Assembly (NCBI GenBank): GCA_041741455.1
Contig: JBGSJZ010000087.1
Span: 1 to 64,000 of the forward strand
From: CALESS01 sp041741455
GTDB taxonomy: Bacteria; Chloroflexota; Anaerolineae; Anaerolineales; Anaerolineaceae
Length of the DNA stretch: 64,000 bases
Reading direction: 5' to 3'
Below are positions 40,855 to 49,543 of this stretch, piece after piece. The number at the start of each line of letters is the position of its first letter. Positions within the stretch are counted from its first letter, which is position 1. The notes below the pieces were generated by a model. That model was given only the letters and a program-made list of their open reading frames with translations, had not been told where the DNA came from and did no database searches. A program made the position numbers and the translations under genes.

Positions 40855-42401
40855 AAATTAGCCTGTTTATCAAACCGATTTTACGGTGGTGGTGGATGAT
40901 TTTTCTGGCAGGGGTTATTGCTGGTGTAACATCATTTCTCATTGTCCGAACACTACCAAAAGTTTATACCGCACGTACCATGCTAATGGTCAGCAGCACT
41001 ATCTCGGATCCAAACCCGGATGTTTACCAATATGGGATTGTCTATCAATTGACCCAAACTTATGCCTACATTGGTTATCAGGATACAGTGCGTAATGCTA
41101 CTATGCAGGCAATTGGGATTCCTGAACTTCCAGAGTATGATGTCGCTGCATTAACCAGCGGTCCATTCCTGGAGATTAAAGTAACCGATACCAATGCAGA
41201 GATGGCGGCTAGAGTAGCCAATGAATTAGCGCAACAAATTATTCGGATCAGTCCCACCAGCAGTCAGGAAGCACAGGAAAATCAGGCAAGGCTTTTCCTG
41301 CAATCCCAATTAGATGATTTACGGAAAAAGATTGAACAAACTCAGGATGAAATTGCCTTAAAGGAAGACGAATTAGCAAATATGACCAGCGCTGGTGAAA
41401 TGGCGCAAGCCCAGTCTGACCTTGCTGCACTAGAAAATAAACTGTCAACTTATCAATCGACCTATGCAGATTTGCTGAACACAACCAATACTTCAGCTGT
41501 CAATACGATTTCGGTTTTTGAAGCGGCTGTGGTTCCGGTCTATCCGGTTGGGCCAAAAATCCCATTGGTATTAGCCGTTAGTGTTTTTGGAGGTCTTTTA
41601 CTTGGAGTATTAGCTTCATACCTAATAGAATTCCTGGATGATTCAATCAAAGATATACAAGAAATCTCTGAATTAATGCAAGTTCCGATCATAGGTACAA
41701 TTTCACAAATGCCAAAAGAGCAGGGATTGGATTATCTGAGAGATAATCCTCACTCAATGATCGCTGATTCGTTTCACATGTTAAGAGTAAATCTGAATTT
41801 TCTGGGAGTGGATTCGCCGCTTCATACGATTCTGGTCTCCAGCCCTGGACCTGGAGATGGTAAATCCACAGTTGCGATTTATCTGGCCTATACCATGGCG
41901 ACCGGGAATAAAAGTGTGGTTATTATTGATGCGGACCTACGGCATCCCAAACTGCATACCATCCTGGGGCAATCAAATGAGAAAGGCTTAACCGATCTCT
42001 TCAGCAAAGAGATAAACATTGAGGATGTTTTAATCGGAGTGGATGATGACCGGGTGTTTTTCATGGCAGCAGGTAGTGCTCCTCCCAATCCGGTGGATCT
42101 GCTAGCTTCCAAAAAGATGGAAGCTTTACTTAATGCATTGAAGATCAAATATGATGTGGTCATTGTCGATTGTCCACCTTTGATCGTACCGGATGCATCA
42201 GTACTGGCTGAAAAGGTGGATGGAATATTGCTCGTCGTTCGACCTGATCATACTTCCAAGCGCTCAATTCGCCTTGCCAGCGACCAAATGAAACGTGCCC
42301 GGGCAAGAATCCTGGGGGTTGTGGCAAATGGCGTCTCAAGTCAGCCGCATTATTATGGCAGCTATTATCAATCATCAAAGGATAAAAAGAAAAAGAAGTA
42401 G
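40851..42401 (+). CDS. Fused Wzz-type chain-length determinant and BY-kinase
   Basis: 516 residues. Residues ~1-255 form the Wzz domain: two membrane helices (about 14-32 and 232-255) around an extracellular part with a predicted coiled coil (about 145-215). The cytoplasmic BY-kinase follows with Walker A SSPGPGDGKSTVAIYL (about 328-343), Walker A' VVIIDADLRHP and Walker B VVIVDCPPL. The C-terminus HYYGSYYQSSK gives the tyrosine cluster for autophosphorylation. This is the Wzc-like arrangement that controls polymer length and export. No outer-membrane Wza gene is seen, in keeping with a monoderm envelope. Confidence 0.9.
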   Translation: MKISLFIKPILRWWWMIFLAGVIAGVTSFLIVRTLPKVYTARTMLMVSSTISDPNPDVYQYGIVYQLTQTYAYIGYQDTVRNATMQAIGIPELPEYDVAALTSGPFLEIKVTDTNAEMAARVANELAQQIIRISPTSSQEAQENQARLFLQSQLDDLRKKIEQTQDEIALKEDELANMTSAGEMAQAQSDLAALENKLSTYQSTYADLLNTTNTSAVNTISVFEAAVVPVYPVGPKIPLVLAVSVFGGLLLGVLASYLIEFLDDSIKDIQEISELMQVPIIGTISQMPKEQGLDYLRDNPHSMIADSFHMLRVNLNFLGVDSPLHTILVSSPGPGDGKSTVAIYLAYTMATGNKSVVIIDADLRHPKLHTILGQSNEKGLTDLFSKEINIEDVLIGVDDDRVFFMAAGSAPPNPVDLLASKKMEALLNALKIKYDVVIVDCPPLIVPDASVLAEKVDGILLVVRPDHTSKRSIRLASDQMKRARARILGVVANGVSSQPHYYGSYYQSSKDKKKKK

Positions 42402-42431
42402 ACTGCCAAAAGTTGGTTAAAACAAAAAATT

Positions 42432-42470
42432 AATGAAACGTCAGGGTTCAACAGATCCTGGCGTTTCATT
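42432..42470 (+). terminator. Terminator-like hairpin after the Wzz/BY-kinase gene
   Basis: AATGAAACGTCAGG (42432-42445) pairs with CCTGGCGTTTCATT (42457-42470) with one G-T pair. The following T-rich stretch is short (GTTATAATATATTCTT). It probably ends the long glycan operon. Confidence 0.7.
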
Positions 42471-42738
42471 GTTATAATATATTCTTAAGATTTTGCTTAC
42501 AAGATTGAAAACGATACTTAATGACCACTTAACCACAAAACACGAAAAATTCGATATAGTAAACACATAATTTCTGGCATCATAGATTCTGGCAATTTAG
42601 TGAGTTATCGGGTTGGGATAGCCTCTAAAACAGAATTGCCAGAGAATCTCAAACGGATTGAAATTCCTGTGTAGGGCATTCACTTCATCACTGCTCCCAA
42701 GTCAATTCGACTGCCCCCCAATTTAATATTGAAAGGTT
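42471..42738 (+). other. Gene-free leader with a long inverted repeat
   Basis: No gene is seen between the kinase and the next exported protein (337 bp with the terminator). It holds an inverted repeat, GATTCTGGCAATT (42585-42597) and AATTGCCAGAGAATC (42634-42648, two-base bulge), around a 36-base loop that can itself fold. It may be a structured 5' leader or an operator. No convincing promoter pair was found. Confidence 0.45.
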
Positions 42739-44208
42739 ATGATGGTTCTTTTATCTAAACGCATCCTATTGGTTATAGTTGTCGTAATTCTGATGAGTAG
42801 TACACCGGGGGTGTTTGCAGCAACATCAGATCAAGCCCCCTCTGCTTGGGTGATCTATTTGCCCGTCACCATGAATGGTACACAGTCTTTACCAGCTGCT
42901 CCACAAGTAGCGATCCCGTATATTAATGTAGCCCCAGATTTGATGAATGATCGCACAGGTGATCTTTCTGTATTTTGGTTTGGCCAGGTGCGCTTGGCGG
43001 AAAACTATACCGATGTTCGGATGGGATATAACAACCAGGAATTATTCATTCGAATGCAGGTTTTTGATCGCCGTTGTTGGTTCGATGAAACCGAACCCAC
43101 CAATGAACCCACGAAATGGGATGCTGGTGCGATTTACTTGAATCTGGATGGAAATCTGGGCAATGTTCCGTCAACCCAGTCTTATCAACTCCTGGTTCAA
43201 TTTGATCCCATGCCAACCTGGAATCCGGATTGGGAAGTAATGCGTTATGCCTATCAGGGCAATGGCACGACCTGGCAAGCTGTAAATCTGCCGTTCACAA
43301 TGCTCTCTTCATACACAGGTGGTCAATGGAATGATGATGGTGATGATCAAGGTTGGACGGTCATCATGCGCATCCCATTTACCAGCCTGGGATTAACATC
43401 CATGCCATCCCAGGGTACCACCTGGGGAGTTGCGGCCATCAATTATGATCGGGATGATGCCAATGGTACTGCCATTGCACCGAAAGTCTGGCCTAAAAAT
43501 GTTGATTTTCAAAAACCAGTTACCTGGGGAAAATTGACCTTTGGAATTCCTCCCTCAAGTGCAGTAGGTGGTACGGTAATCGGTACGACCTTGATCCGTC
43601 AAGGTTTAAATGGGGCCACTGTTTCAGATGCTTCTGTAGGTGGCTATTCCGTTTGTGGTAGTGGGACGAATTTTTGGAGCACTTGGGGAGACACCAACGA
43701 AAGTTATTACAATCCTTTGCTTTCGGATTTCAATATCCAAAACCAGGGAAATATTGCCGATTGGCCTTGCTTCTCCAAAACTTATTTTTCCTTCCCTCTA
43801 AATCAGGTTCCGGCTGGCAAGCGAATTCTCTCAGCAACGCTGACCTTGTCTTTATTTGGAAATGCAGGAACTCCAGGTGCTGAACCTGCATCCCTCATCC
43901 ATGTCTACACTGTCAATGAGGCTTGGAACGAACAGACGATTTCATGGAATAACGCTCCTTATGTTAACACGTACATATCCCAAGCCTGGGTCAGTCCTCC
44001 ACCTGTAAACACAAGCTTCCCGGGCGTTCCGAACACCTGGGATGTCACATCAGCGGTTGCTCAAGTTTATGGAACCGGCCAGAACGTAAATCTGGTCTTA
44101 TATTCCAGTGATAATTGGATGCATAGTGGCAAGTATTTTGTCAGCTCCAATACCGGTGATTGGAATGCAAATGGAAGGCCTGTCCTCACCGTGAAATGGG
44201 GTGATTAA
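42739..44208 (+). CDS. Exported DNRLRE-domain protein
   Basis: 489 residues. A signal peptide ends near VFAATS. YLPVTMNG (residues 40-47) follows closely, as in two other exported proteins of the window. The middle (LAENYTDVRMGYNNQELFIR) resembles CBM9-like carbohydrate-binding domains. The C-terminal ~170 residues match a DNRLRE domain (KRILSATLTLSLFGNAGTP, VYTVNEAWNEQTISWNNAP), a beta-sandwich common in secreted proteins. ATG 42742 is an equally good start. The stop overlaps the next start (TAATG). Probably a cell-surface glycan-binding or structural protein. Confidence 0.72.
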   Translation: MMVLLSKRILLVIVVVILMSSTPGVFAATSDQAPSAWVIYLPVTMNGTQSLPAAPQVAIPYINVAPDLMNDRTGDLSVFWFGQVRLAENYTDVRMGYNNQELFIRMQVFDRRCWFDETEPTNEPTKWDAGAIYLNLDGNLGNVPSTQSYQLLVQFDPMPTWNPDWEVMRYAYQGNGTTWQAVNLPFTMLSSYTGGQWNDDGDDQGWTVIMRIPFTSLGLTSMPSQGTTWGVAAINYDRDDANGTAIAPKVWPKNVDFQKPVTWGKLTFGIPPSSAVGGTVIGTTLIRQGLNGATVSDASVGGYSVCGSGTNFWSTWGDTNESYYNPLLSDFNIQNQGNIADWPCFSKTYFSFPLNQVPAGKRILSATLTLSLFGNAGTPGAEPASLIHVYTVNEAWNEQTISWNNAPYVNTYISQAWVSPPPVNTSFPGVPNTWDVTSAVAQVYGTGQNVNLVLYSSDNWMHSGKYFVSSNTGDWNANGRPVLTVKWGD

Positions 44209-46985
44209 TGAAGAAGAGATCTTTATTTACACTGGGGGCGGTTACATCATTATTGCTTGCCATTTCAATATTGGTAAGTCCATTAAGCGTGCAGGCTAGT
44301 AAAGATTATCAGGATGGAACGACAGGAAGCGCTGGTCCGATCATATACTTGCCAGTCGTAATGATGAGTGCTACCAGTAATTCTGCAGATTGGATCCAGC
44401 AAGCCCATGATGCACAACATACCAGCGCTTCTACAACCCAGGTGGATGGACCGTTTTGTTACACCTGGAAATGGCATGAGGCTCCTATTGCCTCCAGAGC
44501 CCAACCCGTGGTTGCCAGTGGAAGGTTATTTATAGGTTCGATGACCGGGATGGTTTATGCCCGGAATGCTAGCACTGGCGCACCCTTGTGGCAATATCAA
44601 ACGGGTGGGCCCATCCGGAATACCGGGGCGGTGGCCGGAAACGTGGCGATATTTAGCTCGTATGATGGATATACCTACGGACTCCTGGCTTCAACCGGTG
44701 CATTGGTTTGGAAATCGGATACTGGTCCAAGCGTTACCGCGCCCCTGGTTTCCACCAATCTTAGCAAAGTGGTGGTGGCTTCTTCCAGCGGTGTTTTGTC
44801 CATGTTAAACGCTCAAACGGGAGCAATTTCCTGGCAGTTCCAATCGGGAGCCCCGATCTTGACCTCACCAGCATTCAGTGGAGATGGCCAGAAAATCTTC
44901 ATTGGAAACGAAGCCATCCAGGCGATTGCAGTGCGATCCAGTGATGGAGTCGAATTGTGGCGAACTCAGCTACATGGATTGAGCCTGGCAGATCGTTATC
45001 CAGTTGTCGTTGGTGATAAAGTGATCTTCCGTTCCCAGCCGAATTATAATTTTAATATTATCTTGCGGGAAGGCGATGAAGTGCTGGATGGCACTTATAA
45101 TAATGGCACCTATCAACCTTTACTGGCAGATTGGAATGCAGATTGGGTTGGTGTGCGGGCTCGCATTCTAAATTACCTCGCGCAAGAACCTTCCAAACAA
45201 ACTTTTTTTGTTCTAAACACCAATACCGGACAATCAGCCGGTATCGTTCCGGTGTTATACACCTATGGAAATAATGATACTCCGAACACTCCGGTTGTGA
45301 CATCCAATGGAGTGTATATCACATACCGTGCTCGCCATGGCATCCAAAATGATAGTGGGACGATTCATGTATCCTCAAAGTATGATGCCGAATTGGGGAT
45401 TCTGAATCTAAACACCCTGGATATCACCGGTCTGACTTCTGCAGAACCAGTTTCTGGTGTTGCTCAATTCCGAATGACATCCGATGAACCGGCCATGTTG
45501 AGCATGTCCGGGAACATCCTGTATGTTGATAACTGGGAGCGATTGGGTGGAATTAATACCAGTAATGGGGATTTGATCCATGTGAGTGCAGTCTCCAATG
45601 ATTGGCCGGAGTGCAACGCCCAATGCGGAATGGGAACGGATCTTCCCTTCTTCCCGATGAGTGGGGGAGCAGCCTATCCCTTCCCGCAGCCCCGCGTAAC
45701 AGAAGGGGTGCAACATGGTGGGCTGGTGATCGCCAATAATATGCTGTACTGGCGGGTGATTGAAGCAGGCCTGGGCGGGCTTTCTCACCGGACTGGTAGC
45801 ACCTGTCCGGCAACCCTTATCTGGTCTGGAAATAATCCACTGCAAGATCCTGAAGTTCCACCCACTCCAGACGGGACCGTGATGCAACGTGCTTTGACGG
45901 ATTACATAACATTGGATCTGACTGCACCAGACCCAAATCCGAATCCAGTTGTGGTTCAACAGATTCAAGCGCAAATTGAAGCGATTACATCATCTGGCAA
46001 TCACCTGATGCCTATGTTCTTGCACCGGGGCTATACTCGGTCGCAAATTTGGCCATATAACACCACCAATCCATGTAGCCCGACCCCTTGCCTGCCGGAA
46101 ATCACCCACTTGGCAACGGGAAATGCATACTGGTTTGACCCGGGTGAACTTCTGTATACAATGGCGCTGGCCTATCCGTACCTGACCACTCAACAGCAAT
46201 TGTCGGTTCGAAATTACATGGCTGCTGAAATGACGCGCTACCCAACCCTGCAAGACCTAACCTGGGGAACCAATGAATGGCTCAAGCAGGGTGTTGCGCG
46301 AGAATCCTTTGAGGTGGCTTTCCGATCCTCACTCAACAACTGGCCTCCACCAGGTAGGAACCTTTCTACCTTGTACGGCTTATGGTTATGGTCAAAGAAT
46401 ACTGGAGATTGGTCATATGCCCAATCCCACTGGAGTGAGGTAGTAGCCTTGTTCAATTTACGCAAGGGAAGCATGCTGTATTACTCCGATATATCTGGTG
46501 CGATAGGCTTTGCCCGGTTGGCTGCTCATTTTGGCTATTCAACCGATTATAACAATGGCGTTCAGGCAGCAGTGACTGGCATGCAGGCCGGGTTAAATTT
46601 TGATACATTCCGAACACGGGCCGAAGTCCAATATCCGGATCCGCCCAACAATCCAACGGGTTGGTATGTTCCGGTATTCTATGGGATGACACCAGAGGTA
46701 GGTCTGTATTTACGGGAACAGCTTGGAGGAACACCTCAGACCTACCTGCTATCAAAAGAATCTGGCAATGGGTTACGCTGGTGGTATTTGACCCGGGCTG
46801 GAATTCATGGTGAGCCGTTTGAAAGTTCGTTTGTAGCTCCACAGGCGGCTTGGTCGCATTTTTTGGCACACGCTTATGTTGTTGGGCAAACCGAAGCTAA
46901 GTTAACCGCCTGGTTGGACCGTCCCTGGGCCAAAGGAGATTTGTATTCGATTCAAAAATTAGTGGCTGCATTACACGCGCCGTAG
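44208..46985 (+). CDS. Large exported protein with PQQ-type beta-propeller
   Basis: 925 residues. A signal peptide ends near VQASKD and YLPVVMMS (residues 47-54) follows. Residues ~70-330 contain repeats of the PQQ/quinoprotein-like blade (GRLFIGSMTGMVYARNASTG, STGALVWKSDTGPSVTAPLV, AQTGAISWQFQSG). The C-terminal ~350 residues are helical with many aromatic residues (WFDPGELLYTMALAYPYLTT), reminiscent of alpha/alpha-toroid glycan enzymes, but no family could be fixed. It is translated from an overlapping TAATG with the upstream gene. No PQQ-synthesis genes are near. Confidence 0.72.
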   Translation: MKKRSLFTLGAVTSLLLAISILVSPLSVQASKDYQDGTTGSAGPIIYLPVVMMSATSNSADWIQQAHDAQHTSASTTQVDGPFCYTWKWHEAPIASRAQPVVASGRLFIGSMTGMVYARNASTGAPLWQYQTGGPIRNTGAVAGNVAIFSSYDGYTYGLLASTGALVWKSDTGPSVTAPLVSTNLSKVVVASSSGVLSMLNAQTGAISWQFQSGAPILTSPAFSGDGQKIFIGNEAIQAIAVRSSDGVELWRTQLHGLSLADRYPVVVGDKVIFRSQPNYNFNIILREGDEVLDGTYNNGTYQPLLADWNADWVGVRARILNYLAQEPSKQTFFVLNTNTGQSAGIVPVLYTYGNNDTPNTPVVTSNGVYITYRARHGIQNDSGTIHVSSKYDAELGILNLNTLDITGLTSAEPVSGVAQFRMTSDEPAMLSMSGNILYVDNWERLGGINTSNGDLIHVSAVSNDWPECNAQCGMGTDLPFFPMSGGAAYPFPQPRVTEGVQHGGLVIANNMLYWRVIEAGLGGLSHRTGSTCPATLIWSGNNPLQDPEVPPTPDGTVMQRALTDYITLDLTAPDPNPNPVVVQQIQAQIEAITSSGNHLMPMFLHRGYTRSQIWPYNTTNPCSPTPCLPEITHLATGNAYWFDPGELLYTMALAYPYLTTQQQLSVRNYMAAEMTRYPTLQDLTWGTNEWLKQGVARESFEVAFRSSLNNWPPPGRNLSTLYGLWLWSKNTGDWSYAQSHWSEVVALFNLRKGSMLYYSDISGAIGFARLAAHFGYSTDYNNGVQAAVTGMQAGLNFDTFRTRAEVQYPDPPNNPTGWYVPVFYGMTPEVGLYLREQLGGTPQTYLLSKESGNGLRWWYLTRAGIHGEPFESSFVAPQAAWSHFLAHAYVVGQTEAKLTAWLDRPWAKGDLYSIQKLVAALHAP

Positions 46986-47051
46986 AATTGAATTAAGAGG
47001 CTGTCTTAAAATTGTGAGGATAGTTTTTTACTTTAGAACGAACCCTGATTC

Positions 47052-47090
47052 AAAAATCCGGATGGAGGTTTTCCATCCGGATTTTTTGTT
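47052..47090. terminator. Strong bidirectional terminator
   Basis: AAAAATCCGGATGGA (47052-47066) pairs perfectly with TCCATCCGGATTTTT (47072-47086), with a T-run on both strands. It separates the + strand glycan/surface region from the convergent - strand genes. Confidence 0.93.
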
Positions 47091-47103
47091 TATTTATGAT
47101 GTT

Positions 47104-47685
47104 TTATGCATCCGGCGAATTCTGATCAGGCAGGGGATGATCTTCCCGGTATTGCTGGAGAACATCCCGCAATTCTTGCAACGCCTCATGAAAACCGCGA
47201 TGAGCTTTTTGCAGCGCTACGCGGACCTGGTTAATGGTTTGGGCTGCCTGACCACGGTCAATCACCTTGCCGTCATCGTCAAAACCAGCATGGGCAGCCA
47301 GAATGGCGAGGGCTTCTGTATATTCTGACTGGTCAGTTACTGCAGCTGTCTGAAATTCAGCCAGGGCAGCCGGGATTGGGGTAGGGTCCAAACCATTTTC
47401 TTCCAGCTTTCCAATCAAGGATTCGATACGTTCCACGATGTTGGGGATGCGTTCATAATCCTTGCCTACATGTTCACTGAACCGGAGCATTGCCTGATAC
47501 GCCCGTTCCAGGAAGATAATCCGGCGGTTCGCTCCGTCCTGATTTTGTGAATCGGTAGAAGGTGGTTCGCCCGCTTGGGCTGAGACCGCTTGAACCGGGA
47601 AGGCAAACGCTGCTGTACCTACGACCATCAAGGCAATAACCAACAGACTGACAAACTTGAACCATTTACTTCTAGTAGTACTCAT
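47104..47685 (-). CDS. Secreted helical protein of unknown function
   Basis: 193 residues. Starts MSTTRSKWFKFVSLLVIALM with a clear signal peptide (cleavage near AVSAQAGE). The mature part is helical and charged (RRIIFLERAYQAMLRFSEHV, ALQKAHRGFHEALQELRDVL). ATG 47685 is eight bases from GGAGG; the earlier TTG lies inside that site and is rejected. I do not recognise the family. It is monocistronic, facing the terminator at 47.06 kb. Confidence 0.68.
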   Translation of the reverse strand: MSTTRSKWFKFVSLLVIALMVVGTAAFAFPVQAVSAQAGEPPSTDSQNQDGANRRIIFLERAYQAMLRFSEHVGKDYERIPNIVERIESLIGKLEENGLDPTPIPAALAEFQTAAVTDQSEYTEALAILAAHAGFDDDGKVIDRGQAAQTINQVRVALQKAHRGFHEALQELRDVLQQYREDHPLPDQNSPDA

Positions 47686-47808
47686 AATATTTTCCTCCAA
47701 CAATTTTTGATGTGTTTGAGCTTATTTTTGCTCTTTACATCCTCAAGTATAGGGGTTGCAAGTAATGCCAGTATTTTGGATGTGTAAATTCTTTGTAAAA
47801 TAAACCCA

Positions 47809-48435
47809 TCAAGCCATTCGAAGGCCATCCAATTCGGATTGTGAACCATTAAACCAATTTAAATCCACCTTTGGGCGGCGGCCAGGAAAACGAGTAATCC
47901 CGGCCACCTCGGCTCGATCTGTAAATTGCCAAAAGGTGAAGTTCAGCCATGGGTAGGGAATACTTGGGCTGCCCACTCCGTAATGGGCAATCCACAATGG
48001 GTGGTTGGCTGGCCATTCAGGCGGGAAGGGGGTGGTATAACTGCTCCAAAATCCGGGGGATGTGTAAAGGATCGCCTTGAAACTGGTTAACATCTCCAAT
48101 TCCTGCAGAAATGAGGCAAGGGAATTTATTAATGCCGGTCCGCTTAGTTCCGGGGCTTCCAGGTCGACCGCAGGAGGTAGTTCCCCGCAATCCTCAGCCA
48201 GGGCACGGCTGAAGGCTTGAGCCTGGATGCGGGCATCCAGCCGGGGATGGAAATAGTGGTAAGCACCGCGTAACAGGCCTACAGTGCGGGCAGATTGCCA
48301 GTTGGCAGAGAAATAAGGGTCAGTATGAGAAATGCCTTGGGTGGCTTTGATGAACGCGAAGCGAACGCCCGCCTGTTTGACCTTCGCCCAATTTATTTCA
48401 CCTTGCCATTTGGAAACATCGATACCTGGGATCAA
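47809..48435 (-). CDS. GH25-family lysozyme-like hydrolase
   Basis: 208 residues. The N-terminus IPGIDVSKWQGEINWAKVKQ has the first GH25 Asp, and AVDLEAPE gives the D-X-E catalytic pair. FAFIKATQGISHTDPYF and LWIAHYGVGSPSIPYPW are also typical. The family cuts the beta-1,4 bond of peptidoglycan. No signal peptide or cell-wall-binding domain is visible, so export or target is unclear. No phage genes are nearby, so a prophage endolysin is unlikely. Confidence 0.85.
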   Translation of the reverse strand: MIPGIDVSKWQGEINWAKVKQAGVRFAFIKATQGISHTDPYFSANWQSARTVGLLRGAYHYFHPRLDARIQAQAFSRALAEDCGELPPAVDLEAPELSGPALINSLASFLQELEMLTSFKAILYTSPGFWSSYTTPFPPEWPANHPLWIAHYGVGSPSIPYPWLNFTFWQFTDRAEVAGITRFPGRRPKVDLNWFNGSQSELDGLRMA

Positions 48436-48515
48436 GCTATTCTCCTTTGAATTGGTTTGGCGGGTCTAACAGATATATTTCCTGTGGGACCCTTGAACAG
48501 AATATCAGCTTGTAA

Positions 48516-48557
48516 ATCAAAAATCTACCTGTCATTAAGTGCAAGTAGATTTTTGAT
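48516..48557. terminator. Inverted repeat, probable terminator
   Basis: ATCAAAAATCTAC (48516-48528) pairs perfectly with GTAGATTTTTGAT (48545-48557). It lies between the end of the 48.6-kb gene and the start of the GH25 gene on the - strand. The rest of this short gap shows nothing else. Confidence 0.65.
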
Positions 48558-48620
48558 ACAACTTCGGTTAATGTGTTCGGAAAAAAGAAATCAAAAAATC
48601 AGACACCTCGAATTGTCAAA

Positions 48621-49025
48621 TTACTCTTCTACTTTTATTTCTTTTGGCAAATCAATCTTGAAACAAAATGCGAAAACAAGTACCCCAGCTGCAACAGCCC
48701 AGTGCCAGTATTTAGTGTAGGTTTCCACCAAAGTGGGGTCTTTAATGATTTCCCAGCTTAAGATGGTGAATTTGTTATAAGCCACCACCCCAACAAGCAT
48801 TAAAATGACCGCAAGAGCAACAAGGAACCAACTGGTAATTCCATAGGGTGGCGAATTAGGAGATTGATGGGGTAACATGACTCCTTTTGAGCGACCTTTC
48901 ACTTTGCGACGTTTGAGCGCATATTCACGTTCTAGACGTTTCTTTTTACCACGCAGCATAGCAATTCTCAGATAGAAAACCAAAATAGCGACAGCAACAA
49001 TAATTAATTCGGTCGTAAATATCAT
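48621..49025 (-). CDS. Small membrane protein of unknown function
   Basis: 134 residues with three hydrophobic segments (about residues 4-22, 66-84 and 108-123). A Lys/Arg-rich stretch (RGKKKRLEREYALKRRKVKG) follows the first and should be cytoplasmic. It overlaps the gene upstream by four bases (ATGA), so the two are probably made together. I do not recognise it. Confidence 0.6.
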   Translation of the reverse strand: MIFTTELIIVAVAILVFYLRIAMLRGKKKRLEREYALKRRKVKGRSKGVMLPHQSPNSPPYGITSWFLVALAVILMLVGVVAYNKFTILSWEIIKDPTLVETYTKYWHWAVAAGVLVFAFCFKIDLPKEIKVEE

Positions 49026-49543
49026 TTTTGGGTTTCCTTTTTCTTTGCTCTTTTTTTCTTGGGCTCCAACCGCTTTTTAACAATCCGTTTGAAATCCTGT
49101 TTCGTCGGGTTTAGGCCAATACCGCGCTCACGGTATAAGGCACGAGGTGTCAATTCGCCAAAACTGGTGAGATGGGGTTGCCCGCAGCCATCTGCCCGGC
49201 GTAACACATAAACATTCGTATTTGGGAGACGAATAAAGAAAAATCTTCTTTCTGGTCGGGCGACGAGTCCAAGAAAGTAAGCATCGCCATCTTCTGTGGG
49301 GGAAGGGAGTGTGATAATAACGAGCCGGGTATTTTTGTCTATCCGTTCAACCTCAAAAGATAACCCATTAGGAGAAATCCTTTTTGATTCATCCAGTCGA
49401 TCACCAACATGATTCCACCAGAATTTCAGAAAATCCAGCCCATCTTTATCAATATATTTCATAAAACCATCTGTCTGGCTATGGAACAGAATGGGGATGG
49501 CTTCCATAGCATAATTCCAGAGGTGGCTTTTTCTCTTGTCCAT
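49022..49543 (-). CDS. Protein of unknown function
   Basis: 173 residues, soluble. It starts MDKRKSHLWNYAMEAIPILF and has GLSFEVERIDKNTRLVIITL and a conserved-looking FFFIRLPNTNVYVLRRADGC. The C-terminus is very basic (KKRLEPKKKRAKKKETQK). It is coupled both ways: its start overlaps the NmrA-like stop (TAATG) and its stop overlaps the next start (ATGA). No family recognised. Confidence 0.6.
   Translation of the reverse strand: MDKRKSHLWNYAMEAIPILFHSQTDGFMKYIDKDGLDFLKFWWNHVGDRLDESKRISPNGLSFEVERIDKNTRLVIITLPSPTEDGDAYFLGLVARPERRFFFIRLPNTNVYVLRRADGCGQPHLTSFGELTPRALYRERGIGLNPTKQDFKRIVKKRLEPKKKRAKKKETQK

Noticed and set aside
47809..48435. Prophage remnant suggested by the lysozyme gene
   Set aside because: No holin, tail, integrase or other phage gene is nearby, and flanking genes are ordinary.
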